Below, one piece after another: positions 32,324 through 43,412 of a stretch of 64,000 nucleotides of DNA. This DNA is from Gautieria morchelliformis (lineage: Eukaryota; Basidiomycota; Agaricomycetes; Gomphales; Gomphaceae). Positions within the stretch are counted from its first letter, which is position 1; each line of letters opens with the position of its first letter. The DNA lies in contig WHVA01000360.1 of assembly GCA_015179125.1 (NCBI GenBank), positions 1-64,000 of the forward strand, given 5' to 3'. The translations under genes were made by a program, and so were the position numbers. The notes beneath the pieces were generated by a model. It did no database searches, had not been told where the DNA came from, and saw only the letters and a list, made by a program, of their open reading frames with translations.

Positions 32324-32930
32324 GCAGGAATTTCGCCATGTCTCCAGTGGGAGCAACTTCACCATGTTGAAGACAGGGTGGAGGCAGGAGATAGACATTG
32401 GGAGCCTGAGGCGGTATGGATTCTGTCCAACTCTTTGTTGAACTGACACAAGAGCTCTACTGCCTGCTTGGAGTAAAGCTGGTGGCCACTATGACACACC
32501 ATCTGCAGGGTGATAGACAGATGGAACAGGTCAACCAGGAGCTAGAGCAGTATTTCTGACTCTTTGTCAATGAGAGGCAGGACAACTGAGATGAGTTACT
32601 TCCACTGGTGGAATTCAAGTACAACAACCATGTGGCAGCAAACTCCCTTCATGCTTGACTCCAGATGACACCCACAGATGGGCTTTGAGCCGCACCAGGC
32701 AGAGTCCCTGCTCAAGACAGTCAACAGGTTCCAAGACTGCATGTACTCAACCCTCTCGGAAGCCAAGTCTGCCCTTGTGAATGCCAAGGATGACATGGCA
32801 AGGTATTACAATCAACACCAAGTTCCAGCCCCAGAGTACCAAGTCGGAGATAAGGTATATTTGGACACAAGCGACATCCACACACCACACCCCTCACAAA
32901 AGCTTGCCCACCATTACCGGTGATGCACTG
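32324..32930 (+). pseudogene. Gypsy E-family integrase fragment, forward piece
   Basis: Carries QMEQVNQELEQYF then a stop, LFVNERQDN then a stop, and a frame at 32678-32923 with AKDDMARYYNQHQVPAPEYQ and VYLDTSDIHT. This matches element E at about 14570-14960, including the same positions for several stops. It is the C-terminal half of an integrase. The sequence before it is of the same kind but more degraded. Confidence 0.8.
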
Positions 32931-33775
32931 CAAACCTCAGTCAGATACAACTTGCCTTGGAAGCCTGTGCAGCTTCCAGACATGCGCAAGGAACAGGCAG
33001 GCCGCTCTGAGGGCTGTGATTGTTGTGTGGGTTGGAATAAATGGGACACCTTGCTTACCAAGTCCATGACATTCAGGATCATGTCATAGCTGTGAGACTC
33101 CAGGAGTTTGACTATGAAGTTGACACTGATGGTGTTTTAGTGAGACTTGGGGATCAGGAGTGGAACCAGCTCTTCAATGGGTGGGTGTCACTGTGCTTTG
33201 GTCCAGAGGCAAAGGTCGCACGTCTTCACATACTGTCTGATGTAGTGGGACATGTGTGACCACCAGTAGTTCTGAGCCACCAACTCCAGTGTCTTCCACC
33301 TGCAATGTGCCCCGCAACCCAGGTGTCATGGTGTCAGGACAGGATATGGCGGGAGAGGTCTGCTCCATCCGGAATGTAGACCTTGCCCAGGAAGTGGAGC
33401 AAGCCATCATATTCTGACCACTCCGCTGCCTGTACCCAACTTGAGTGACCCTTCTGCAGCTCTTTGACCACCTTCACCACCAACTCCTTCTCCTCATCCC
33501 AGGACTGCCTCTGGATGTCCCGCAGTACTTCCGCTTCCACTCTGATTGCAGTTACCCCTTCAGGGGTGCAGATTGCAAAGAGGCTCAGGCAGAGCAACAT
33601 CATGTTGGCATTGTCTCTGCTCTGCTTCCATGATCTGCACAGCAGGATAGGGTATCAGGTTTGCCCATGGTGCTACCAGGGCGATGATGGAGTGCAAAGT
33701 CAAACCAGGACAAGTGCAGGGACCATTGTGCCTGCTGTTGGTTCAACTTCTTGGGCACACCCTTTTTTTTTTTTT
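32931..33775 (-). pseudogene. Gypsy E-family RNase H/integrase fragment, inverted piece
   Basis: On minus from 33760 down: RNase H end (LNQQQAQWSLHLSWFDFALH, GSTMGKPDTLS), the linker (RQSWDEEKELVVKVVKELQ), integrase zinc region (YIRQYVKTCDLCLWTKAQ) and the region after the first Asp (YDMILNVMDLVSK). It meets the forward piece at about 32930 head to tail, so the integrase was inverted internally. Several stops are present. A run of 18 T begins at 33763. Confidence 0.8.
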
Positions 33776-33849
33776 TTTTTGGTTCTTGTCTTTTGGGATG
33801 TTGCCTTGTAAGATAATGCATACATGTGTTTTGTCAACATGGTAGGTTA

Positions 33850-36259
33850 ATGGGGGATTTGCTCAATCTCATGTCTATTCCCCCAACTGGATGCAGATAG
33901 TATTAAGAGAAATTTGAAGACACATTCAGCCAGCATAGTGTCTGCTTCTACTGGATGAAAAATATGATGTAGTATCCCACTGATACATTTGAGCTGGTAG
34001 GAAACTCCTTGACTGTGAATCTTGTCTTTCTCCCAGTCTTTATTAGACAGTTTCATGAATGATGAGATGAGTGCAGTTACTAACCAATGTCTGTGACAAC
34101 AAACTGGTCTTCCAATGATCACCCATGTTATCAATTGCAACTGCCTCTACAAGTTCAGAAAGTGCAAGAGGCCACTGGACATAAGTAATCCATTGCAGTA
34201 TCCTATGGGCATTATTACATTAAGCTTCACCAAGCTCATTTGATATACTCCAGGGATCAATTATAGATCATGTCTAGTCCATTCTTAAGTCGCTTTATTC
34301 TCTCCGTCATGTCATTCACCGTTTGACCATTACTAAAATCCAGGACCTGTAAGTGAACCCAACGGAATCTGGTATGACAGTCAACCTATTGAAGGATTCC
34401 ATGAACAAGCAACTCACATCCCATGAGCACCCTCCATCAATGCCTTGATGATATCATCTTGTAGCTCAGGGCTCTTTACAAACACGCAGGGCCATGGGTG
34501 TGGTGTGTGGTGGTATAGAGGATGATGAGCGGAAGAGGAAATGTGAGGCTGCAACAGGCGAACCCTATCTTTGATGTAGCTGTTGATTTCATCCGAGATA
34601 TCGTCCTCCGTAATTGTTATAGAAGGTGGACCAAGTACAGCTTTAATGTTGTCTTTTTCCCGACCAGTTGCCAGCACTCGCAGACCTGGGATACCTGCTA
34701 ACTCCTTCAAGATGGAGAGGACACCATATTGATCAGAAGCAGCATTGGTCCCAGTCACAATATCAAGCTCATCCAGAGCATCAACAACAAGGTAGATTGA
34801 TTCAAACACCATCTGCTGAAGAGTAATTATGGATGCCTTTAGCACTGGGATCTCGTTGATGGAGGAGTCAAAAGTGGGGAAGTGTGGCGAGAGGAATGGA
34901 ATCTGGTTGGTGAGCTGATAGAGCAGTGTGCCTAGGAGCACCCGGCCATCATGTTTCTTTTGTTGGCAATAAAAGCATGCAACAGCTGTTTTGGAACTTC
35001 TCATGCCCCTAAGGTCTTCAATGACAGTTGAGCTGTTCAGGCTGATTACTACCATTTACCAATAGATATGAAGGATACTTACACTAGTATAGTCTTTCCG
35101 GCGCCAGCTAGAGAGGAGTGAAGATAGGATTCAACATTGAGAAACCCTGGAGTACACACACCATTTCCAGTGATCCATAATGAAGCAGTATCCTTGTCCC
35201 ATGTGTTGGATTTCCACACAGTGTATTCTGGCCGCAACAGCAACCATCGGCCAGAAGCATCTGAGGCGATCAGAGCACGACATGATGCATGCACCAAGTC
35301 ATAATCGGCAACCATGCCACCGGGCAGTAATAGACCATCTCGTTTGTGTTCTTTCAGCGGCACAATTAGTCGCAGAGGAATATGGCCAGAAGTTGGAGAC
35401 GTACCCAGAGCCCATCTTTGGGCGGTTTGCTCTCTGGCAAGTTGAATCTCGCGTTTTAGCTCGGCATGTCGGATGTCGAATTGTGTGACCACTTTGTGCA
35501 GTGCGATGTCGCATGGATTGAGAGCTCGGAAATATATCATAAACTTGCCTATAACCACGTATTGAACGCAGAGGACAAGGAGACGGCAAGTACTTACTAC
35601 GGTCTGCGCCTTTCTGATTCTTGAAGACACGCATGACGGTGATACAGACGGTGAAAATGTCAGAATACATCTTTACCATGGCCTGCAAATATAAACATGA
35701 GATGGGCATGATGGGCCGAAGCGATTTCCTACCTCGCGGAGGCGGGGTGCGTTCGGGTAAAAAATGACACAGGTGTGATAGAAATGCAGCTCTCCAGCGA
35801 TATTTTCCAAGACATGGGTAATGTTCTCGAAGTGTCGGGCGAAGGGGCAGACCAGCTGTTCCACGGGGTCAAAGCCGTGGACGTTGGATGAGCTAGGATA
35901 CTGACCGTGACGACGAAACGCAGACACGACGCTATTCCGAGGACTAGATTGCCCGGGACCCTTTGGTCCATGGTCTCCAGAGGGTCGATGGCGGTCTCAA
36001 TGAAGGTCTGGGTGTGTTGATACAAGCGACTCTGGCTGAGCTGCTTGTTGCAGTATTCATGGACCTCCCTTCCGACGTGGGTTGGGGTGAAGGTGATATC
36101 GAGATTGGTGGCGAGGAGAAACGACTTGGACTCGCTCGGCAGCGTCTCCACCGCCTCGCTGAATGCCGTGTTGTGGTCTGCGTTATGGCGGCGCGCGTTA
36201 TAGCGCAGCAGGCGGAACATGGATGGTCGGGAATACGGGATAGGAGGCCGGAAAAACAC
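33850..36259 (-). pseudogene. NACHT-domain (STAND NTPase) gene, decaying 3' end
   Basis: Starts at ATG 36259. The N-terminal helical part (ETMDQRVPGNLVLGIASCLR, FARHFENITHVLENIAGELH, MVKMYSDIFTVCITVMRVFK) resembles the leader region of fungal NACHT proteins. The P-loop is LAGAGKTILV at about 35090-35115, after an intron at 35086-35055; Walker B is YLVVDALDEL and the sensor RVLATGREK. An intron at 34417-34369 leads to IFRWVHLQVLDFSNGQ, then TGA at 34257-34259. Beyond it the winged-helix region can still be followed in broken frames (AHRILQWITYVQWPLALSEL, ADTMLAECVFKFLLIL). No C-terminal sensor repeats are seen. A frame change near 35900-35870 is unexplained. Confidence 0.75.
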
Positions 36260-36426
36260 ATCCGAGCATCGTGCTTCGCGACGTCGAGAGTGAATACTGA
36301 ATGAGCCGGTGGAAGCCTGCTTAGCCGGTACCTGGGCAGGGGGCGCAGCAACACGTGCGCCCGAGTCACGGATCGACAGGTGTCACACTCTAAAAATAAG
36401 CCTCCCTTTCCCTCCATGACACGACG

Positions 36427-39400
36427 ATGAAACGCCTCGTCGTCGCACTTCAGCCCCGTCGCCCCGACACCGACGCTGCCAAGCCGTCCACACCCAATGT
36501 CGCCGTCCACATCGCCGTCAACGCCGCCGCCACCGCTGCCTCGTCGTCGTCGTCGTCCGACGGCTCCGCCGTCCAGACCCCGGACCCGGACGACGTGCTC
36601 GACTTGCCCCGCTCTGCGACCCGCTGGTCGCGCTGGCTCAAGCCCAAGTCTCAAAAGCCGTCCGAGCCGTCCCCGCCGTCCTGGCGCCCTGTCCAGCGCC
36701 CCTCCCCGCTGACCGCCCCCGACTCGGACAGCGACAGCGACCACTACGACGATGTCCCCGTCCTCCAGATGCCCCTGCCCCCGCCCCCGCCCCCGGCTCC
36801 CCCCGCCCTCCTTCGCCCCTCCCCCTCATCTTCTCCTGCCCGCTCCCCGTCGACCCCGACCTCCCCGCACCCCGCCACCCCCGCCGCCCGCGCCCAGTCC
36901 CACCTCCGCGCCCTCACCCACGCCGCCCTCACGCCCCCGCCCTCCCCGCCGCCCCTCCTCACCGTCCCCCACGCACCCCTCTTCCCCCGCTCCACCAACC
37001 CCGCCCGTGTCCTCTCCCACGACGCCCGCCCAGGCCTCCGCGCCGTCGCAGCCAGGTCCGCCGTCCTCCGCAGGCTCCAAGCAGAGGCCCTCACCCCGCA
37101 AGAGGTTGCGAGCATCATGCCGTATGCCGCCCGGGAGACCCCTAGCATACCCAGGAGGAGCGGTCCTGGTCCCTCCGCCAACATTTCCGGCCTCCCCACC
37201 CTCACAGTCAGCCCTCCGCCCTCCCGCCTCCGTCTCTCCTCCCCCGGCGCCCGAGCCTTCGTAAACCGCCCCCCCTTCGAGGAGCGCGTCCGCCTCTACA
37301 CGTGCCAGGCGGGCGCACTCGTCCCCCGCCCCATCGAGGGCGGCCAGAGGGCCGTCGCCATGCTCGAGTTCTCCGAGTGGATCGAGGCCTTGGCCGGTGT
37401 CGCCGCCGTCGACGGCACCGACCCGGACCAGACCGCCTATCCTCCCCAGGCGTATGCCCACATGTACCCCGAGGGCGAGCCCCCCTTTCACCCCCTGGGC
37501 GCCCCCCCGCCGGGTAAGCATCCGTTTCTCCCGCCTGCCGTCTCTCATACTTTCCCGGTAGCCCCCGCTTCTGCGCCGGCACCCGCGCCCCCCACAACCC
37601 CACCCGCACCCGCAAAAAAATTACTCCGCTTCCTCTCCCCCGAACCGGGTGCACGTCCCTCCCGCCCCCCCGCTCGAATACCACTCCCGACGCAGACCAT
37701 ATCCCCCCTTCGGCGTCGCCACTGCCCCGAAGCCCCACTCGCCCTCCCACTCGCCGTCTGGGGCCGCTGCGCGCCGACCCGTCTATGCGGACCGCCTTCT
37801 CGAGCAGCAAGACCTGGAGCTCACCCAGCAACCCCCCCGCGCCCCCCTCGAGGAGCGGCAGAACGCCGCCGCGCTGCAGCAGCAGCGCCTCTACGCCGCC
37901 GAGATCGCCCGCACGCGCGCACGCAGGGAGGAGGCCCGCGGAGGGCCCAGTGTCGGCACCGGCATGGGGCGCGCCAGCCGGCCCGACGAGTTTGACCTGG
38001 GGGAGGGCCGCGTGGGCGCGCGGCAGGCGGATCGGCGAAGCACGCTCGCGCTCGACACACGCCCGCCCGCGCCGGCGATGTCCATGGCGGGCATCGGCGC
38101 CGGGTACGGCAGCACTGTCGGGGACGAGCTCGAGCGCTCCATGGCGGGCATCGGCGCGGGTTATGGCAGTGTCACCAGTCTCGGCACGGGGGCGGTGGAG
38201 GAGTTTGGGGAGCCTGTGGTGCGCGGCGGGGGCGCCCGGTACTCGCGCCCGGCGTACGACCCCCGGAGCACGATCAATGGCGGGTCAGAGAGTGGAGGTG
38301 GGGGGCATGGCGCGCTTGGCGCAGGGTATGCGAACGGAGAGCCGACTCTCCGTGGACATGCGGGAGGAACCGCGAAGGGCCGTCCCGCGAGCATCCGCAG
38401 TGCCGTCGGTGCAGGTGAGTCACGCACCCCGACGCCTGGCGCTCAGCTGCACCCGCACCCGCAACCGGCATCCACCACGCCCACGTCCCACGCCTCGACA
38501 TCGCCCGCGCCCGCCGTCCACGCCCGTGCCGCCACGACCCCCCCGGAGACCCCCGCGGACGCCCGGCGGCAGCGGCGCGTGTCCACGGCAGGATCGGGCG
38601 CTGATGGACACGCCGCCGCGCGGACGCTACCCAGGTCGTGGAGCACGCCGGGCGTGCCCGCGCTGCCGAGCATGCCTGCCCTGCAGCACATGGGCATGGC
38701 CCCGAATATGTCCCGCGTGTCTGTGGCGTCGGTGGGCTCCGTGGGGGCGATGGGCGATATGGCCCGCATGTCCATGGGCGGGATGCCCGGGATGCCGATG
38801 CCCATGGGTGGGATGGGGATGGGGATGGGCGCGATGGGGATGCAAGGGATGGGGATGCAGGGGATGGCGGTGCTCCCCGTCCCCGTGGCCGTCCCTGTGC
38901 CGATGGCGGGCGTGTATCCTGGGCTGGTGGGGCAGCAGGGGCGCGCGGCGGGGCCGGGGACGGGGACGCGACACGCGGGACACGCGAGCGGGGGGGCGCG
39001 CTCCGCGCACGAGGCGCAGACGCACCACGGGAAGGCGAGCTCGCAGGGCCCGCCGGGGGCGCGTCACGCACGCCCGGCGTCCCACGCGTCCCACGCGCCG
39101 CCTGCGCCGCGCTCGGCGCACTCCCACTCGGCGCCGCACTCGCAGCGTCCCCCGGCGCCCCGCCCGCTCACCACGCGGCGCAGCACGATCGGCGTGCCGG
39201 TCCCCCTGCAGCCGCACGCCTCCCAGGGCCAGTCGCGGCCCCAGCACCCCCGCAGCGCGTCCTACGCACCCCCGCACGCGTCTGCACACTCGCAAAATCC
39301 GGCGCACCGCTCCCACCCCCAAAACGAGCCGCCTGCGCACCGCGCGCAACAGCAGCACCCGTCGCACCACTCTCAGCCGCCGCCGCACCACTCTTCCACC

Positions 39401-39586
39401 CCGCCGCGCCATGCGACGGGGACGGGCACGCACCGTCCCAGCGCGCTGCGGCGGAGCACGACTGGGACTGCCACGGCGGCCGGCGAGGATAGGGCTAGAG
39501 ACAGAGACAGCGTCGCAGGCGGAGAAGCGGGCGCGGGTACGAGGCGGCTGTCTGTGTATCCGTCGTTGAGGCCTGATTACGGGTAG
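36427..39586 (+). CDS. Long low-complexity Pro/Ala/Ser/Gly/His-rich protein
   Basis: Start ATG 36427, stop TAG 39584-39586. Exon 1 probably ends at 37513 before GTAAGC; the acceptor is TAG at 37559-37561. The second part is open from 37562 in a different frame and contains LLEQQDLELTQQPP, ERQNAAALQQQRLYAAEIAR, two copies of SMAGIGAGYGS, a Met/Gly-rich tract around 38690-38880 and a His/Pro/Ser-rich tail. The simple splice is out of frame by one base; a one-base excess in the C7 run at 37502-37508 would explain it. One short segment looks folded (VRLYTCQAGALVPRPIEGGQ, LEFSEWIEALAG). No family recognised; it may be a disordered regulatory protein. Confidence 0.6.
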
Positions 39587-40353
39587 GGCGGTGCGTGGGA
39601 CACGGACGGGTCTACCTGCGATGGAGAAAGCACGCAGTAGCCTGCCCGCGCTCCGGAAGCACGCACAGGCACCTCCCCGCTCTTTATTGTCTTTCCTTCT
39701 CTTTTTTTCTGTCACTTTGAATCTTTCGTGAACTTTGAACCATGCCTGCTGCTCTCCTCGTTGACATCGGACAGTTCCTATGCACGTACACTAGAACGCA
39801 TCCATCATAATTCCCCCCATTTCACCCCTCCCCCATTATCCCCCTTCCCCGCACTATCCATCTCACATCATTAATGCATGGACTACTAGCTCCTCGCGCC
39901 GCATGCAAGCCACCATAGTACATACATACACACCATCATAGTGCCTCGTTCCCCGTTTCCCTCATGCGTTATTTACCACGCGTCGTTCGTCGCCACCCCA
40001 GTTCTTGTTCTACCCGTTCCCCGTTCCGCCCCCCGTACTATTATTTTCTCGCTCGCGTCCCGCCGTGTCTCCTTTTTTATTCGCATATCCGCATGCCTAA
40101 CATGATAGCCAGCGATGGACATGTAGTGTATATCGTGTATAGCCGTGTACGGTGGGCGAGTACTCGTAGCTCCCTTCACTAGCACGCGGATGGTATTGCA
40201 ACACAATATGCCCGAGTCATGCCCCGAGGGTGCTTTTATGAATACATATACAAAATATGTACTATAGAACGTCCTATGAACGCGTGGTGCGAGGCTGAGA
40301 CATATCGGCGGGTGGCGGGCGGGCGTCGGGGACGTCAGCGGCGCCCGCTGGCA
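39587..40353. other. Intergenic, between convergent genes
   Basis: About 770 bp holding the 3' flanks of the low-complexity gene (plus) and CENP-A (minus). It is pyrimidine-rich near 39780-39850. No ORF with a recognisable domain and no RNA gene seen. Confidence 0.5.
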
Positions 40354-41132
40354 TCAGCCCAGCCCGCCCCACGGCCCCCGGATACGCCGTGCGAGCTGGA
40401 TGTCACGCTGCATTACCGTGACGCGGCGCGCGTGTATCGCGCAGAGGTTTCTGGAGGGAGGGGCGTTAGCTGTTAAGTAGGTATTGTGGGGGTGGGAGGG
40501 GGCGCACGCGTCTTCGAACAGGTGCACGAGATACGCCTCTGTGGCCTCCTGCAGCGCGAGGATCGCGGAGCTCTGCCATCGCAGCCCGAGGCCGTCCTCG
40601 TAGTGTCCCTCGTCGGTGATCATGTCTAGCGCGACCTCCCTCACCTACAGCACGCCACGACCGCGCACAAACCGTCAACCTCTCCGCTGCCAATAAAGGC
40701 CAGGCAAACCCCACTCACCACACGCGAAAACGGGAGCTTCCGCAGGAGCAGATCCGTGCTTTTCTGGTACTTGCGTATCTCGCGCAGCGCGAGCGTCCCC
40801 GGGCGGTACCGTTTCTTCCGCTTCGTGCCCGCCGTCTCCCCGTCTGCGTCTGTGTCTGCGTCGTGCGCCCCTGCCCCCGACCCCGCCCCCGCCTTCGCCT
40901 TCCCCTTCCCCCCAGACGCGCCCTGCCGCCCCGCCCCCGGCTGCCGTCCCCCCGTGCTCTTGCGCGCCGTGCTTTTCCGCGGCGCTCCGCCCGTGGCAGA
41001 GACGGCCGTGCTGGCAGCGGCGGGGTTCTTCCTCGCGCTGGGGCCCTGGCCGTCGTCGGCCCCCGGCCCCACCTGGGCACCCCCCTTACGCGCCTTCGCG
41101 TCCTTCGCAGCCTTTTGGACCGTGCTCACCAT
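40354..41132 (-). CDS. CSE4: Centromeric histone H3 variant CENP-A
   Basis: Exons 41132-40719, 40644-40508 and 40450-40354 encode 215 residues. The N-terminal tail (about 106 residues) is long, basic, rich in Gly/Ala/Lys and lacks the H3 ARTKQ start. The histone fold has [78 protein letters not shown] and [13 protein letters not shown] marks are Trp in LRWQ, a lengthened loop 1 (residues 147-158, [12 protein letters not shown]) and the tail GPWGGLG, like human CENP-A. It replaces H3 in centromeric nucleosomes and seeds the kinetochore. The second intron donor is GTGCGC, less usual. It is transcribed divergently from the exonuclease gene at 41480. Confidence 0.95.
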
Positions 41133-41479
41133 CGGGCGGCGCTATGGCTGTGTGCCACTGTGCGGTGTGTATGTTGTGTGTGGTGCACTGCGATGCGTGC
41201 GATGGAGTGGGCAGCGTGCGTACTGCGCAGCGCGGCGACGCGTGAGCGTGCGCGATATCAACTTGTGGATGCGCGCGACGGACGTCGGACACTGGGCCGA
41301 AACTTGTGGGTCAAAGCAGGCGCCACGGGGGCAAATGTGCCGCCGCATGCTTCCGCGCCGGCTTCCTTTGTGGACTTGCAGCACGCTGCCACACGCGGCC
41401 GTCTGCAACGAGTCTGTGTGAATAAATACTTACTGCGGGTCGCTCATTGCTGTCTTGCTTTCCTCCGTCCGCCATCGCG
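41133..41479. promoter_or_regulatory. Shared promoter region of CENP-A and exonuclease genes
   Basis: 347 bp separate the two divergent start codons. An AT-rich stretch AATAAATACTTA at about 41421-41432 lies 48 bp upstream of the plus-strand ATG and could be its TATA element. The rest is GC-rich with TGTGTGTGT-like words near 41166-41185. Regulation is inferred from layout only. Confidence 0.45.
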
Positions 41480-43098
41480 ATGGGCAACAAGGCGATCGTC
41501 ACGGGCTACTACAGGTGTGTGGCACGCTTGTCTGTCTGCTGTGTGTGGCGCTGATGCGCTGCAGATATACCGATATCAATTTCGAGTGGCGGGTGACGTT
41601 TCGTTGTGACTGAAGCTCTTGCTGACCGCCGTCCGTCCTCTAGGCACCAGGTCATCCAGAACCCGTCTGATAGGTCTGCGCTCAAGGCGTTGATCGCACC
41701 CGAGAGCCTTACGCACCCCGACAACCCGCTGAATGTGTGCAATGGCACACACGAGCCCGGCGTGACGTTGACGATGGGTGCGTTGCCTCGCTTCGCCTGG
41801 TATAGTACACACTCACACTCCCCAAGGTACGATGGAGAATGGCGAATCACGCCTCCTGTTCTCGTCCCAGCAGGTCGAGTACATGCGCTACTGGCTCCAC
41901 GCCGTGGGCTTCACCACGTCCCGTCTCCCCATCCCCTCCTCCAACTACCTCCTCACCGAGTCGTCGCTCAAGTCCACGTCCCCTGTGACGTACAAAACGG
42001 GCGCGGAGCTCAAGGCCGCTGTCAAGGTACGCACGCACGCCGTCACGTAACTCACACCCGCCTTATATACGTCTTTCCCCAGGACATCCAGAAAAACAAC
42101 AAGCGTCTGAAAGGCACCGACCGCGCCCTGCTCTCTATCCGTCTCGCCTTCGAGCGTGTGCGCACGTGCTGGTCCGAGCACAAGGGCACCTGGATCGCCA
42201 TCGATTTCGAGGGGTGGGAGATGGAGCACACCCTCATCACAGAGTACGGCTACAGCCTAGTCACCTGGAGGGACGGCCAGGAGGTCACCGAGAACGCGCA
42301 CTGCATCGTGGAGGAGCGCCGGAAATACCAGAATACGAACTACGTCATGGGGAATCGCGATGTGTGTCTTTCCGGCTCCATTTCCTGCTCGCGCGATCGT
42401 TGTTTACCTTGCGACAGCATTTCTTGTTTGGGACGAGCAAGGACGTACGATTGTCGGAAATGCAGAAACTCATACATGATCAGATCACATTTCATTCTTC
42501 CAATGGCCCGCTGTTCCTTGTATTCCACGACTATAGCCAGGATATCAAGTGCGGCGTTATACTGTACTTCCCCTCCGTCGTGCTAATGCACGCAACACAG
42601 ATACCTTAAGTCCCTCAACGCCCCCATCGACGGAATCGAGTACGAGCTGCCCGATCTCCCCCCAGATCAGGGCATCTACGTCGTAGACACGCGCCTCCTC
42701 TTCGGCGCCCTCGAAGGTCGCGCGTCCGAAACACGCGGTCTATCCCGCATGTGTGCGCTCCTCCAGATCCCGAATCTCGGGCGGTTCCACAATGCAGGGA
42801 ACGACTCGCACGTGCGTACTTGTTTCACACATGTGCATGTATACTTTGCTTATGCTTATCACCATGTCGCCACGCAGTTCACGATGCTAGCCATGAAATC
42901 GATGGCGTCCGGTCCCCCGTGGACATGCAGCGCGAGGCGCGGTGGCCGAGCCAGGAGACGCAGATTAACCCGCGGGGGACGAAGGGCGTGAGCGTCGAGT
43001 GGGAGCCGCATCAGATAGACAGCGACCCCGATGAGGATGCCATGGAGGATATTTTCCCGCCTGGTCCGGGCGGGGGCGCCATAGTTGAAGGGCAATGA
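41480..43098 (+). CDS. RNase H-fold exonuclease-like protein, Gfd2/YDR514C type
   Basis: Seven exons: 41480-41514, 41644-41777, 41827-42026, 42083-42361, 42418-42548, 42601-42811 and 42878-43098, with clean GT..AG joins. The fold shows DEDD-type acidic motifs: GTWIAIDFEGWE (D and E), LFLVFHDYSQDIKYL (D) and GRFHNAGNDSH (His and Asp of exonuclease III). The N-terminus (HQVIQNPSDRSALKALIAPE, EYMRYWLHAVGFTTS) is the helical lead-in. Yeast Gfd2/YDR514C proteins share this domain and are linked to mRNA export and nuclear processes; the substrate here is unknown. In the last exon a C5 run at 42914-42918 is one base short for the frame that gives VDMQREARWPSQETQINPRG; probably a consensus error. Confidence 0.85.
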
Positions 43099-43412
43099 CG
43101 ATGGTGCTTGGGGTGTTGTAGGCCTTGTGTCAAGGCGTTTGTATCAATAGCGAGGGGCCCGCATGCGCCTCGTGCTTCAGATAATGTCAAATTGTCTGCA
43201 TGTTTGGAGATGTATCTTTGCACTTAAATTCCCCCGAAACAGGTTAGTAGATACAACTCGGGTGGTCGTCTATAAAGAGGGACTATGTTGCCATAGGCAG
43301 ACATCACACCCTTAGTATAATCACTGCATTTAGGCCCAATATTTTGCGCGCGCGGTGAAAACAAAGGCACATTCCCTTAGTTTATAAAAAGCTTTATTTG
43401 TCTAGCTAAGTC

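Noticed and set aside
36450-39715. Several long ORFs on the minus strand and in other frames opposite the low-complexity gene
   Set aside because: The DNA is very GC-rich, so stop codons are rare in all frames. Their products are Arg/Gly/Ala strings without structure.
40354-41132. Canonical histone H3
   Set aside because: The tail lacks the H3 start, loop 1 is longer, Trp replaces Phe in the LRxQ motif and the C-terminus is GPWGGLG. These are CENP-A traits.
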